A program made the translations under genes and the position numbers. A stretch of 64,000 nucleotides of DNA. It comes from a beta proteobacterium KB13. GTDB lineage: Bacteria; Pseudomonadota; Gammaproteobacteria; Burkholderiales; Methylophilaceae. Of the stretch, positions 40,710 to 49,495 are shown one piece after another. The stretch is taken from contig DS995299.1 of the NCBI GenBank assembly GCA_000156155.1, positions 769,827 through 833,826 of the forward strand, written 5' to 3'. The notes under the pieces are model-generated. The model ran no database searches. It saw nothing but the letters and a program-made list of their open reading frames with translations, and was not told where the DNA came from. The number at the start of each line of letters is the position of its first letter. Positions within the stretch are counted from its first letter, which is position 1.

Positions 40710-41873
40710 ATGGTTGAATTTGAGCTTTGGTGGCTTTTGATTATCCCATTTTTTTTTGGGTTAGGCTGGATTGCTGCTCGTATCGATATTAAACATATAA
40801 TATCTGAAACAACTGATCTACCTGCCTCATACTTTAAAGGTCTTAACTTCATTCTCTTTCAAGATTATGAAAAAGCTTCTGAATCTTTTTCTGATGCACT
40901 AAGAATAAAACCAGACTCCCTTGAGCTGCATTTCATTCAAGGTAATATATTTAGAAAACTTGGAAAAATTGATCAAGCTATCAATCTTCATAATAAATTA
41001 CTTGACCAAAAAGAATTAACACCGCAGCAAATTGAATCTGTAAAAGCAGAACTGATGCAGGATTATTTTACAGCAGGTTTTTATGATAGATGCGAATCCC
41101 TATCTGAGGAACTTTCAAGCGAACAATATCAAAAATTTAAGTTAAAGATTTTGTTAGATATATCAATCAAACAAAGACATTGGGACTCTGCAATAAAATA
41201 TTGCAAAGAAGTTGAACAGAATTTTGGAGTTTCCTACAGGTTACAAATTAGCCATTTTTTATGTGAACTAGCTTTAGAGAAAATAATTCAAGAAAAAAAA
41301 GATCAAGCAATAAAACATCTCGAACATGCATTAGATATTTACAAAAATTCAACCCGAGCAAATATTATTCTTGGTGAGTTGGAATTTGAAAAACAGAACT
41401 ATAAATCTGCAATAGAAATTTGGAAAAGAATTGAATTACAGAAACCGACTGACTTCATCTTAATTGCTACGAAATTTTTAGAATGTTATGAAAAATTAAA
41501 CAAACAAAATGAATGCTTATCATTTCTTTCACACTTAAGAGAAAGTTATGGAATAAACCAAATAGATTCAGTGATCTTCAATTTTATTCTCCAAAAAGAA
41601 GGGTCTAAAAATGCTGAAGAGTTTGCTAAAAATAATTTAATTAAAAAACCATCTATTGAAGTCCTTGATCAATTATTTAGTGCAAAGTCTCTAAATAATA
41701 ATAGTGATAGTGATATCAAGATGATGCAACAGGTGATTAAAAATAGTATTGGTACTAAATTATTTCACTTATGTAACCATTGTGGTTTTAAAGCTAAACA
41801 ACATCATTGGCAATGCCCAGCATGTAACTCCTGGGAGACGGTTTCAAACGAACTAAAAGATATAGGCAAATAA
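40710..41873 (+). CDS. lapB: Lipopolysaccharide assembly protein LapB (YciM)
   Basis: Inner-membrane-anchored TPR protein that, with FtsH, controls LpxC stability and so lipopolysaccharide synthesis. Residues 5-24 form the membrane anchor (FELWWLLIIPFFFGLGWIAA). TPR repeats fill about residues 45-330. The C-terminal rubredoxin-like metal site is C355-x-x-C358 and C369-x-x-C372. Length 387 aa is typical. Its usual neighbour lapA is missing between ihfB and lapB. The last base of its stop codon overlaps the start of pyrF. Confidence 0.93.
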   Translation: MVEFELWWLLIIPFFFGLGWIAARIDIKHIISETTDLPASYFKGLNFILFQDYEKASESFSDALRIKPDSLELHFIQGNIFRKLGKIDQAINLHNKLLDQKELTPQQIESVKAELMQDYFTAGFYDRCESLSEELSSEQYQKFKLKILLDISIKQRHWDSAIKYCKEVEQNFGVSYRLQISHFLCELALEKIIQEKKDQAIKHLEHALDIYKNSTRANIILGELEFEKQNYKSAIEIWKRIELQKPTDFILIATKFLECYEKLNKQNECLSFLSHLRESYGINQIDSVIFNFILQKEGSKNAEEFAKNNLIKKPSIEVLDQLFSAKSLNNNSDSDIKMMQQVIKNSIGTKLFHLCNHCGFKAKQHHWQCPACNSWETVSNELKDIGK

Positions 41874-42562
41874 TGAATGATTCCAAAGTTATAGTGGCTC
41901 TTGATTTTTCATCTATTGATGAAACAGAAGTTTTTCTAAAAAAAATTAAAGGTCAAAATTGTAAAGTAAAGGTTGGTAAGGAGCTTTTTACTAATGAAGG
42001 TCCGAATATAGTCAAATTAATACAACAATATGGCTTTGAAACTTTTTTAGATTTGAAATTTCATGATATTCCTAATACTGTATCTCGTGCTATCAAAGCA
42101 AGTTGCAATTTAGGTGTTTGGATGGTTAATGTCCATGCCTCAGGAGGAGGACAGATGATGCTTGCTGCGCGAGAAGCTGTGGAATCTTCATCGCACAAAC
42201 CGCTTTTAATTGCAGTTACAATTCTTACTAGTTTTGATAATTCTTCTTACCAAGAGTTAGGATTTAAAAATAAATTACAGGAACAAATTGCTTATTTAGC
42301 ACTAATGTCTGAAAAATCAGGTATGGATGGAATTGTCTGTTCGGCAAATGATGTTCCCTCAATTAAACCGTTAGTTAGAGAAAAATTCCAGTTTATAACA
42401 CCAGGTATAAGAGTTGCCAACAGTGATGATGATCAAAAAAGAGTGGCTACTCCGGAAAATGCCATATCAAATGGATCTAATTATCTTGTTATCGGAAGAC
42501 CAATCACCTTAAGTGATGATCCAGCAACTATGATCGATAAAATTAATCTCAGTATTAATTAA
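41873..42562 (+). CDS. pyrF: Orotidine 5'-phosphate decarboxylase
   Basis: Final step of UMP synthesis. The catalytic charged network is visible as DLKFHDIPNT (D60, K62, D65). ALDFSS near the N-terminus and the C-terminal phosphate-binding NYLVIGRPIT are typical. Length 229 aa matches the E. coli-type enzyme. It overlaps lapB by one base; lapB-pyrF is a conserved pairing. It converges with metG with 2 bp between stops. Confidence 0.97.
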   Translation: MNDSKVIVALDFSSIDETEVFLKKIKGQNCKVKVGKELFTNEGPNIVKLIQQYGFETFLDLKFHDIPNTVSRAIKASCNLGVWMVNVHASGGGQMMLAAREAVESSSHKPLLIAVTILTSFDNSSYQELGFKNKLQEQIAYLALMSEKSGMDGIVCSANDVPSIKPLVREKFQFITPGIRVANSDDDQKRVATPENAISNGSNYLVIGRPITLSDDPATMIDKINLSIN

Positions 42563-42564
42563 TT

Positions 42565-44592
42565 TTATTTGATTTTCATACCGGCCTGGGCGCCATCATC
42601 AGCTAATAAAATAAAAGGCCCATCATTGCTGTCAGAAGCCGCAAGTATCATCCCTTCAGAAACACCAAACTTCATTTTTCTAGGCGCAAGATTAGCAACA
42701 TAACTTACTTTTTTTCCAATTAAAGAATCAGGATTATATTTTGACTTAATTCCGGCAAAAACATTTTTTTTACCTAATTCACCAACATTGAGAGTTACCT
42801 GAAGTAGTTTATCGGCACCTTTTACATGATTTGCTTCAAGCACCTCTGCAACACGAAGATCTATTTTAATAAAATCATCAATCGAAATATGGTTACCTGT
42901 ATCAAGATCTTCTTTTGCATTGTTTTTATTTTCCATAATTTTATTATCTTCTATTAATTTAACTAGATTATCTTTATCAAGTCTTTGATATAAGTGTTTG
43001 TATTGATTAATTTTATTTATATTATCTTTAATTTGATTGAAGCTATTAAAATCAGTTTCATTGAATAAGCTGGCTACTTCTTTAGATAAATTTGGAAGAA
43101 TTGGAGAAAGATAAATTATTGAATTTCTGAATACAATTGCTGATGTGGTTAGAATGTTATGAAGCTGCACTTTGTTTTGTTCAAGATCTTTTGCCAAGCT
43201 CCATGGTTGTTCATCACTTATTAACTCATTTACCTCTTCAACCAATGTGAAAACTTTTCTGACTAATTGGCTGTATAAACGTGACTCATATAAGTCCAAT
43301 ATTTCACTCTTAAGATCGATCGATTTTATTACCAATTGTGAATATTTACTGTCAGAGGCCAGCTGATCTATTGATTTAATTTTTCCATTAAATAGCTTAT
43401 GAATAAAGCCGAATGTTCTGCTTGGAATATTCACTAGTTTACCTACCAAATCAGAATTTACTTTAGACATTAAATCGTCTAAATTTAAATCTATGTCTGA
43501 CATTGAATCATTTAACTTGGATGCAAAATAATACCTCAAGAATTCTGGCTCATTAATATTATTCAAAAAACTTCGTGCAGTGATGAATGTCCCCCTAGAC
43601 TTGGACATCTTTTCACCATTCACAGTTAGAAAACCGTGTGCAAAAATTTTAGTAGGCTTTCTGAAGCCTGCGAAATTTAATGTTGCCGGCCAAAATAATG
43701 CATGAAAATAAAGTATATCTTTTCCAATAAAATGATAAAGCTCTGTCGAGCTATCGGGTGACCAAAAATCATCAAAATTAATATTTCCTTTTTGATCAAT
43801 TAAATTTTTAAAGCTAGCCATGTACCCAATTGGTGCGTCCAGCCAAACGTAAAAATATTTATCAGTTTCACCAGGAATCAAAAAGCCAAAATATGGTTTA
43901 TCTCTCGTAATATCCCAATCTTGCAATCCAGATTTAAACCATTCCTGGATTTTATTCTCAGCTTCGAATTGTAAAGTTCCAGATGTTGTCCAATCTTTTA
44001 AAAATTGTTCACATTCAGATAAATTAAAAAAGAAATGTTTTGTTTTTTTCTTTATTGGGGTTGTCCCAGATAATGCTGAATACGGATTAACTAAATCAGT
44101 AGGTGAGTAGGTGGCTCCACATGCTTCACAAGAATCGCCATATTGATCCTTTACATTACATTTAGGGCATTCACCTTTGATAAACCTGTCAGGAAGAAAC
44201 ATCTGTTTATCTTCATCGAAATATTGTTCTATTTCTTTGGTAGAAATTTTCTTATTTCTATCTAGAGATTTAAAAATCTCCTCGGAATAAAGCTGGTTTT
44301 CTTTTGAATCAGTCGTATAGAAGTTATCAAAATTCACATAAAAGTCTGCAAAGTCTTGAGCATGTTCTTTATGAACATTGGCAATCAATTGCTTAGGGGT
44401 GATGCCTTCATTTTGCGCCTTAATCATGATCGGTGTGCCATGGGTATCGTCAGCACAAACATAAAATACTTCATGACCATTCATTTTTTGATATCTAGAC
44501 CAAATATCTGTTTGAATATACTCAACCAGGTGTCCAAGATGTATACTTCCATTTGCATAAGGAAGTGCGGATGTAATTAAAATTCTTCGCAT
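42565..44592 (-). CDS. metG: Methionyl-tRNA synthetase
   Basis: Class I synthetase of 675 aa. The HIGH-type motif is HLGH (18-21), the four-cysteine zinc knuckle is C142, C145, C155, C158, and KMSKS is at 328-332. An anticodon-binding region follows, and a C-terminal EMAP/Trbp111-like tRNA-binding domain (FIKIDLRVAEVLEANHVKGADKLL) provides dimerisation. Divergent from mrp across 69 bp, the usual metG/mrp arrangement. Confidence 0.98.
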   Translation of the reverse strand: MRRILITSALPYANGSIHLGHLVEYIQTDIWSRYQKMNGHEVFYVCADDTHGTPIMIKAQNEGITPKQLIANVHKEHAQDFADFYVNFDNFYTTDSKENQLYSEEIFKSLDRNKKISTKEIEQYFDEDKQMFLPDRFIKGECPKCNVKDQYGDSCEACGATYSPTDLVNPYSALSGTTPIKKKTKHFFFNLSECEQFLKDWTTSGTLQFEAENKIQEWFKSGLQDWDITRDKPYFGFLIPGETDKYFYVWLDAPIGYMASFKNLIDQKGNINFDDFWSPDSSTELYHFIGKDILYFHALFWPATLNFAGFRKPTKIFAHGFLTVNGEKMSKSRGTFITARSFLNNINEPEFLRYYFASKLNDSMSDIDLNLDDLMSKVNSDLVGKLVNIPSRTFGFIHKLFNGKIKSIDQLASDSKYSQLVIKSIDLKSEILDLYESRLYSQLVRKVFTLVEEVNELISDEQPWSLAKDLEQNKVQLHNILTTSAIVFRNSIIYLSPILPNLSKEVASLFNETDFNSFNQIKDNINKINQYKHLYQRLDKDNLVKLIEDNKIMENKNNAKEDLDTGNHISIDDFIKIDLRVAEVLEANHVKGADKLLQVTLNVGELGKKNVFAGIKSKYNPDSLIGKKVSYVANLAPRKMKFGVSEGMILAASDSNDGPFILLADDGAQAGMKIK

Positions 44593-44598
44593 GTAAAC

Positions 44599-44604
44599 TT
44601 TATA
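44599..44604 (-). promoter_or_regulatory. -10-like TATAAA adjacent to metG start
   Basis: Minus-strand TATAAA lies 6 bases from the metG ATG, within a palindromic TTTATAAA. A start point 7 bases downstream would fall on the ATG. No clear -35 or Shine-Dalgarno is present. It belongs to the recurring pattern of -10-like hexamers next to start codons. Confidence 0.28.
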
Positions 44605-44661
44605 AAAAATTAATGATCGTATTCTAACAAATAATTAGTAAATCAACCGAAATAAAGTGCA

Positions 44662-45729
44662 ATGGAAAATATAAAAGACTCAATAGAAAATATTTTTGAT
44701 CAACACAATCAAATCAAACCTTTTCTTAAAAAAAATATAAATGTTAATGAGACTGAAGATCAGTTGGATATCATTATTAAGTTGGGTTTTACCTTCAAAA
44801 ATCTTGAGCAGAATTATAAAAACATGATTACTGAATGCCTAAATAATATTGATAAAAAAATTAATATTTCTCTTGAGTTAGATGTAGTAAGCCATAAAAC
44901 GCAAGGGACGACGCAAAGCATCAAAAATGTAAAAAATATTATTGCTGTTGCTTCTGGTAAAGGTGGTGTTGGAAAATCAACTGTCGCCTGCAATCTTTCA
45001 ATCGCTTTACATCAGTTAGGTGCTCGGGTTGGTATTCTTGATGCTGATATCTATGGCCCAAGTCAACCATTGATGTTTGGTTCAAATAAAAAACCAGAAT
45101 CCCGTGATGGAAAAAGTATGGAACCAATTATTTCCCATGGTATTCAAACCATGTCCATAGGATATCTGATTGATACTGATACGCCTGTCGTGTGGAGAGG
45201 TCCAATGGTTACCAATACCTTACAACAACTCCTCAATGAGACAAATTGGGATAATTTAGATTATTTAATCATTGATTTACCTCCGGGCACTGGGGACACA
45301 CAACTTACCTTGGCTCAAAAAGTGCCTGTAACAGGATCTGTCATTGTGACCACACCTCAAGATGTTGCTTTAATTGATGCGCAAAAAGGTATTGGTATGT
45401 TTGATAAGGTCAATATTCCAAACATCGGACTCGTAGAAAATATGGCCGTTTTTGAATGTCCAAACTGTGGTCATCATGAACATATTTTTGGTGAAGATGG
45501 AGGAAAAACGTTAGCGGCTAAAAATAATATTTTATTACTTGGCTCGATACCACTAAATGCAATGATTCAGAAGAAAATGGATTCGGGGGCGCCGCCATTA
45601 CTGGATAATGAAAACCCATCCATAAATGAAGCATTTTTATCAATCGCTGAAAAAGTGAGTATCAAAATTGCTCAAATGAAAGAAAATTTCAAAGATAAAT
45701 TTCCTAAGATTGTAATTCAAAAAGATTAA
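44662..45729 (+). CDS. mrp: Iron-sulfur cluster carrier protein, Mrp/NBP35 family
   Basis: P-loop ATPase that carries and delivers [4Fe-4S] clusters. The deviant Walker A SGKGGVGKST covers residues 98-107, and the cluster-binding pair is C266-x-x-C269 (FECPNCGHH). The N-terminal MIP18/DUF59-like region (1-90) is divergent but has the right length. Size 355 aa. Divergent from metG as in many Proteobacteria. It overlaps pgl tail-to-tail by 4 bp. Confidence 0.95.
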   Translation: MENIKDSIENIFDQHNQIKPFLKKNINVNETEDQLDIIIKLGFTFKNLEQNYKNMITECLNNIDKKINISLELDVVSHKTQGTTQSIKNVKNIIAVASGKGGVGKSTVACNLSIALHQLGARVGILDADIYGPSQPLMFGSNKKPESRDGKSMEPIISHGIQTMSIGYLIDTDTPVVWRGPMVTNTLQQLLNETNWDNLDYLIIDLPPGTGDTQLTLAQKVPVTGSVIVTTPQDVALIDAQKGIGMFDKVNIPNIGLVENMAVFECPNCGHHEHIFGEDGGKTLAAKNNILLLGSIPLNAMIQKKMDSGAPPLLDNENPSINEAFLSIAEKVSIKIAQMKENFKDKFPKIVIQKD

Positions 45730-46403
45730 TCAAGATTGCAATAAACGTCGATAAGATTTTCGGACATAATTTTTGAAGCAGGGATATCCTCCCCTTCTTT
45801 CCATGCATTAACAGCATCTTTCTTTCCATGACCCGTTACTATAAAAAATATTTTGTCGGCTTTTAAAAAAGCTTTAGGGGTCATCGACACCCTATCCGAA
45901 GGAGGTTTAGGTGCATTCGATACGGCAACGGCATTTAATTGATTATCCCATTGTTGTCCAGGAAACAGGCTTGCGGTGTGTCCATCCTCCCCCAAACCTA
46001 ATAAAACAAGGTCAAATTGATCTATATTGTCAATAATACTGTTATATTCACTCGAGGCTTCTTGAGACCCTTTTTCAGTATTTATGGTAAAAAATTTAGG
46101 TTTTGAGTCATCCGGCAAATGATCAATAAATGATCTTTTTATCATATGACTATTTCTGTCTTCAGAATCCACTGGGAGGCATCTTTCATCCCCAACATAC
46201 AATTCCCAATCACTAAAATTTTGATTATGAACATCGAGAAATGATTTATATAACTTTTCAGGGGTTGATCCACCTGCCATTACAATTTTAAAACTTCCAT
46301 TTTCACTTATTGCATTTTTAGCAATGTTTAAAATGTCTTGAAGCAATATTGATTCCAGCTGATTTTTGTCTTGAAAATCTTTCCAGTTTAGTTTTTGGTG
46401 CAT
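45726..46403 (-). CDS. pgl: 6-phosphogluconolactonase (DevB type)
   Basis: Hydrolyses 6-phosphogluconolactone, the product of Zwf. The 225-aa protein has MAGGSTPEKLYKSF near residue 43, WELYVGDERCLP, and the GLGEDGHTASLFPG motif characteristic of DevB/Pgl. It is divergent from gnd-zwf across 126 bp, so the three oxidative pentose-phosphate genes form one locus, as expected for the dissimilatory ribulose-monophosphate cycle. Confidence 0.95.
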   Translation of the reverse strand: MHQKLNWKDFQDKNQLESILLQDILNIAKNAISENGSFKIVMAGGSTPEKLYKSFLDVHNQNFSDWELYVGDERCLPVDSEDRNSHMIKRSFIDHLPDDSKPKFFTINTEKGSQEASSEYNSIIDNIDQFDLVLLGLGEDGHTASLFPGQQWDNQLNAVAVSNAPKPPSDRVSMTPKAFLKADKIFFIVTGHGKKDAVNAWKEGEDIPASKIMSENLIDVYCNLD

Positions 46404-46457
46404 ATTGATTTTTATATATTTTGAGGGGTTAAAAAACTATCAGACTACCCCATGGTT

Positions 46458-46466
46458 TGGTATAAT
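46458..46466 (+). promoter_or_regulatory. Extended -10 promoter of gnd-zwf
   Basis: TGGTATAAT, a perfect extended -10 with consensus TATAAT at 46461-46466, lies 63 bases before the gnd ATG. No good -35 is present (TATCAG at 17-bp spacing), which is tolerated by extended -10 promoters. It predicts a leader of about 57 bases. Confidence 0.58.
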
Positions 46467-46481
46467 TCTGACCTTAAAAAT

Positions 46482-46498
46482 GTAATCCACAAGATTAC
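46482..46498. promoter_or_regulatory. Dyad GTAATC-N5-GATTAC downstream of the gnd promoter
   Basis: GTAATCCACAAGATTAC is a perfect 6-bp inverted repeat with a 5-base centre, about 10-25 bases after the predicted transcription start. This is a good place for a repressor (roadblock) operator or a small 5' hairpin. The half-site recalls HexR-type TGTAAT sites, but the spacing is different, so no regulator is assigned. Confidence 0.35.
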
Positions 46499-46529
46499 CA
46501 AAAAATTAACTTTAACAAAAGGGATAAAT

Positions 46530-47444
46530 ATGAAAATTGCAATGCTTGGACTTGGAAAAATGGGTGGGAATATGGCTACGCGCTTAATTCGTAATGGAAT
46601 TAATGTGGTCGGATTTGACATGTCATCAGAGATGGTTGCTAAGCTTGAGCAAGAAGAAAATTTAATTCCAGCTAATTCAGTTGAAGATGCAGTTAATCAA
46701 CTTGAAGGACAAAGAATCATCTGGATGATGCTTCCAGCTGGAGAAGTCACGGAAAAACAAATAGATGACCTTATCCCTATGTTAAACCCAGGTGACATCA
46801 TTGTGGATGGTGGTAATTCAAATTACAAACACAGCGTCAAAATTGGAGCGATGTTAAAAGAGCACAATATTGGCTTTATGGATTGCGGCACTTCAGGAGG
46901 TGTTTGGGGCCTAGATAATGGGTACTGTTTAATGGTGGGTGCTGACAATGATGTTGCAAAAGCAGTTGAACCTGTTCTTAGAGCTTTAGCGCCAAATCAG
47001 CAAGATGGTTGGCTGCATGTGGGACCAATTGGTTCAGGCCACTATACAAAGATGATTCACAACGGAATCGAATATGGAATGATGGAATCTTTCGCTGAAG
47101 GCTTAGAGCTTCTTAAAGGAAAAACAGAATTTGATATTGATTTGGCAAAGGTAACTGAACTCTGGAGACATGGATCAGTAGTTCGAAGTTGGTTGCTTGA
47201 TCTAACGGCTGAGTCTCTAAAGGGAGACCAAAACTTAGATAATATTGAACCCTATGTGGCAGACTCAGGTGAAGGGAGATGGACTGTTGTTGAGTCTGTT
47301 GATTTAGGAATCCCTGCCCCTGTATTAACCTTAGCGCTTCAAGTAAGGTTCAGATCTCAAGAAAAACAAAAAGGCTACGGATATAAGTTACTGTCAATTA
47401 TGCGTAATGCATTTGGTGGTCACCTATTAAGAAAAAAAGGTTAA
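46530..47444 (+). CDS. gnd: 6-phosphogluconate dehydrogenase, decarboxylating (short NAD-type)
   Basis: Oxidises 6-phosphogluconate to ribulose-5-phosphate, CO2 and a reduced nicotinamide. The start is ATG 46530 (MKIAMLGLGKMGGNM) after a good AAAGGGA site; the longer frame from 46452 would place the promoter inside the gene. At 304 aa it is the short GndA/YqeC-type enzyme, usually NAD-linked. GLGKMGGNM is the cofactor loop, and VDGGNSNYKHS and YTKMIHNGIEYGMMES are active-site blocks. In methylotrophs this reaction completes formaldehyde oxidation through the cyclic route. Four bases precede zwf. Confidence 0.95.
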   Translation: MKIAMLGLGKMGGNMATRLIRNGINVVGFDMSSEMVAKLEQEENLIPANSVEDAVNQLEGQRIIWMMLPAGEVTEKQIDDLIPMLNPGDIIVDGGNSNYKHSVKIGAMLKEHNIGFMDCGTSGGVWGLDNGYCLMVGADNDVAKAVEPVLRALAPNQQDGWLHVGPIGSGHYTKMIHNGIEYGMMESFAEGLELLKGKTEFDIDLAKVTELWRHGSVVRSWLLDLTAESLKGDQNLDNIEPYVADSGEGRWTVVESVDLGIPAPVLTLALQVRFRSQEKQKGYGYKLLSIMRNAFGGHLLRKKG

Positions 47445-47447
47445 GTT

Positions 47448-48911
47448 ATGACGCAAAAAGAAGCTTCTACCTTACTTTTATTTGGGGCTAAAGGTAACCT
47501 GGCAAGAGTAAAACTATTTCCTGGTTTATTTAAATTAGATCTCGCTGGAAAACTTCATCCAGATATGAAGATTGTTTCAATTGGCCGACAAGAAGAATCT
47601 CATGAGGAATGGATAATAAACCTAAAGAGTATTATTCGCGCCAAATATGACAAAGATCTAAATCAAACAGTGCTAGATCGCTTTCTAAATAGAAATATAT
47701 ATCACGCCAACCTACCAGACGATCCTGACGCTTTCACAAAACTGTCAGATAGATTGAGTCAAGAAGGATTTTCACAGAATTTAGCTTTCTTTTTATCTGT
47801 AAGACCATCTGATTTTGCTTTGATTGTTGATCAACTAGCTGAAGCTAACCTACTCAATGAATCAAGTCACTGGAAAAGAGTTTTAATTGAAAAACCTTTT
47901 GGGGTAAATACTGAAACAGCTCAAGCTCTTCAGGATTCAATTTCCAAGCACCTCAAAGAATCTCAAATTTATCGTATAGATCATTACTTAGGGAAGTTTG
48001 CTTTACAAAATATCTTATTTACACGTTTTTATAATACTCTCCTAGAACCAATCTGGAATAATCAATATATTGATCATATACAGGTAACAAACCATGAGAC
48101 ATTGGGTGTGGGTGACAGAACGACTTTTTATGATGCAACCGGCGCACTCAGAGATATGATGCAAAGTCACATCCTTCAAACCTTAACGCTTGCCACTATG
48201 GAAAAGCCAAAAAGTTTTTCTCCTAATGATGTGAGAGAGGAAAAAATTAAGTTACTGAACCAGATTAAACCTGTACCGATTGACGATTTTGAAAAGTATG
48301 TCTTTAGGGCGCAGTACACTTCAGGAACGATATCGAATGAAGGTGAAGTAAAAGGCTACCTCGAAGAATTAGGTCAAGAAAGTAATGTTGAAACGTATGC
48401 AGCAGTTAAATTTTTTATTGATAATAACCGCTGGAGAGATGTACCCATTTATCTGCGCACTGCTAAAAGGTTACACGAAAATGCAACCTATATTTCAGTT
48501 AAATTAAAACCAATAAAAACACCAAATGGTGAGATAAATGACAACTGGATTATCATTAGCATTCAGCCAAAAGAGTCAATTCACATTGAAATTAATACAA
48601 AAGTTCCTGGACTGGATGATGCAAAATCAAGAAAAATTCAGCTTGATGGAGGACTAAGATTCGAAGGTGATGAAACAATTGATTCTTATGAAACCCTAAT
48701 GCTCGACCTTATTGAGGGCAATCAGTCCAGATTTTTACATATTGATGAGGTAAACGCTCAATGGAAACTAATAGACCCTATTGTTGAAAAATGGCAAGAC
48801 TCGTCAGTTCCAGTGCATTCCTATCCTGCTGGATCAAAGGACCCGATAGACTCAAAAATTATTTTTGAAAATTCAGACCAATTTTGGCGAAGTAGTATTA
48901 ATATAGAGTAA
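47448..48911 (+). CDS. zwf: Glucose-6-phosphate 1-dehydrogenase
   Basis: Oxidises glucose-6-phosphate to the lactone. Length 487 aa is normal. The active-site motif RIDHYLGK is intact and the block [18 protein letters not shown] is typical. Two motif changes stand out: the cofactor loop reads [10 protein letters not shown] (13-22) where most enzymes have GxxGDLxxRK, and RIDHYLGK is followed by FALQN instead of E(T/M)VQN. The gene follows gnd by 3 bp, so gnd, zwf and the divergent pgl are one unit. Confidence 0.96.
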   Translation: MTQKEASTLLLFGAKGNLARVKLFPGLFKLDLAGKLHPDMKIVSIGRQEESHEEWIINLKSIIRAKYDKDLNQTVLDRFLNRNIYHANLPDDPDAFTKLSDRLSQEGFSQNLAFFLSVRPSDFALIVDQLAEANLLNESSHWKRVLIEKPFGVNTETAQALQDSISKHLKESQIYRIDHYLGKFALQNILFTRFYNTLLEPIWNNQYIDHIQVTNHETLGVGDRTTFYDATGALRDMMQSHILQTLTLATMEKPKSFSPNDVREEKIKLLNQIKPVPIDDFEKYVFRAQYTSGTISNEGEVKGYLEELGQESNVETYAAVKFFIDNNRWRDVPIYLRTAKRLHENATYISVKLKPIKTPNGEINDNWIIISIQPKESIHIEINTKVPGLDDAKSRKIQLDGGLRFEGDETIDSYETLMLDLIEGNQSRFLHIDEVNAQWKLIDPIVEKWQDSSVPVHSYPAGSKDPIDSKIIFENSDQFWRSSINIE

Positions 48912-48928
48912 CAATTTTTAGGATAATT

Positions 48929-49495
48929 ATGGCAATTAAATCTGATCGTTGGATAAGGGAAATGGCAGAAAATCATGGCATGATTTCACCCTTTGAACCA
49001 GGACTGGTCCGAGAGAAAGAAAGAAACAAAATTGTTTCTTATGGAACCTCAAGCTATGGCTATGACATCAGATGTGCGAATGAATTTAAAGTATTTACAA
49101 ATATTAATTCCACTATTGTTGACCCTAAAGAATTCGACCCAAACTCTTTCGTTGAATTTGAATCTGATCACTGCATTATCCCTCCTAATTCTTTTGCGCT
49201 AGCTAGAACAGTTGAATTCTTTAAAATACCAAGGAATATACTAACTGTTTGTCTTGGTAAATCAACCTATGCCAGATGTGGAATTATCGTTAATGTAACT
49301 CCATTCGAACCTGAATGGGAGGGTTACGTCACCTTAGAGTTTAGTAATACCACTCCCCTGCCCGCAAAAATATATGCCGGTGAAGGTTGTGCTCAAGTTC
49401 TATTTTTCGAATCTGATGAGGTTTGTGAAGTATCTTACAAAGACCGCGGTGGAAAATATCAAGGTCAAACTGGTGTTACTCCGCCGAAAATATAA
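48929..49495 (+). CDS. dcd: dCTP deaminase
   Basis: Converts dCTP to dUTP for thymidylate synthesis. The 188-aa protein has [16 protein letters not shown], the nucleotide-binding [33 protein letters not shown] segment (catalytic Arg and Glu within it) and the C-terminal [13 protein letters not shown], all standard for the monofunctional deaminase. It starts 17 bp after zwf and shares one base with the decarboxylase gene, so it is likely in the gnd-zwf transcript. Confidence 0.97.
   Translation: MAIKSDRWIREMAENHGMISPFEPGLVREKERNKIVSYGTSSYGYDIRCANEFKVFTNINSTIVDPKEFDPNSFVEFESDHCIIPPNSFALARTVEFFKIPRNILTVCLGKSTYARCGIIVNVTPFEPEWEGYVTLEFSNTTPLPAKIYAGEGCAQVLFFESDEVCEVSYKDRGGKYQGQTGVTPPKI

Noticed and set aside
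46452-46529. Upstream ATG at 46452 as the gnd start
   Set aside because: The extension includes the extended -10 promoter, and the internal ATG at 46530 has a good Shine-Dalgarno and the standard N-terminus.
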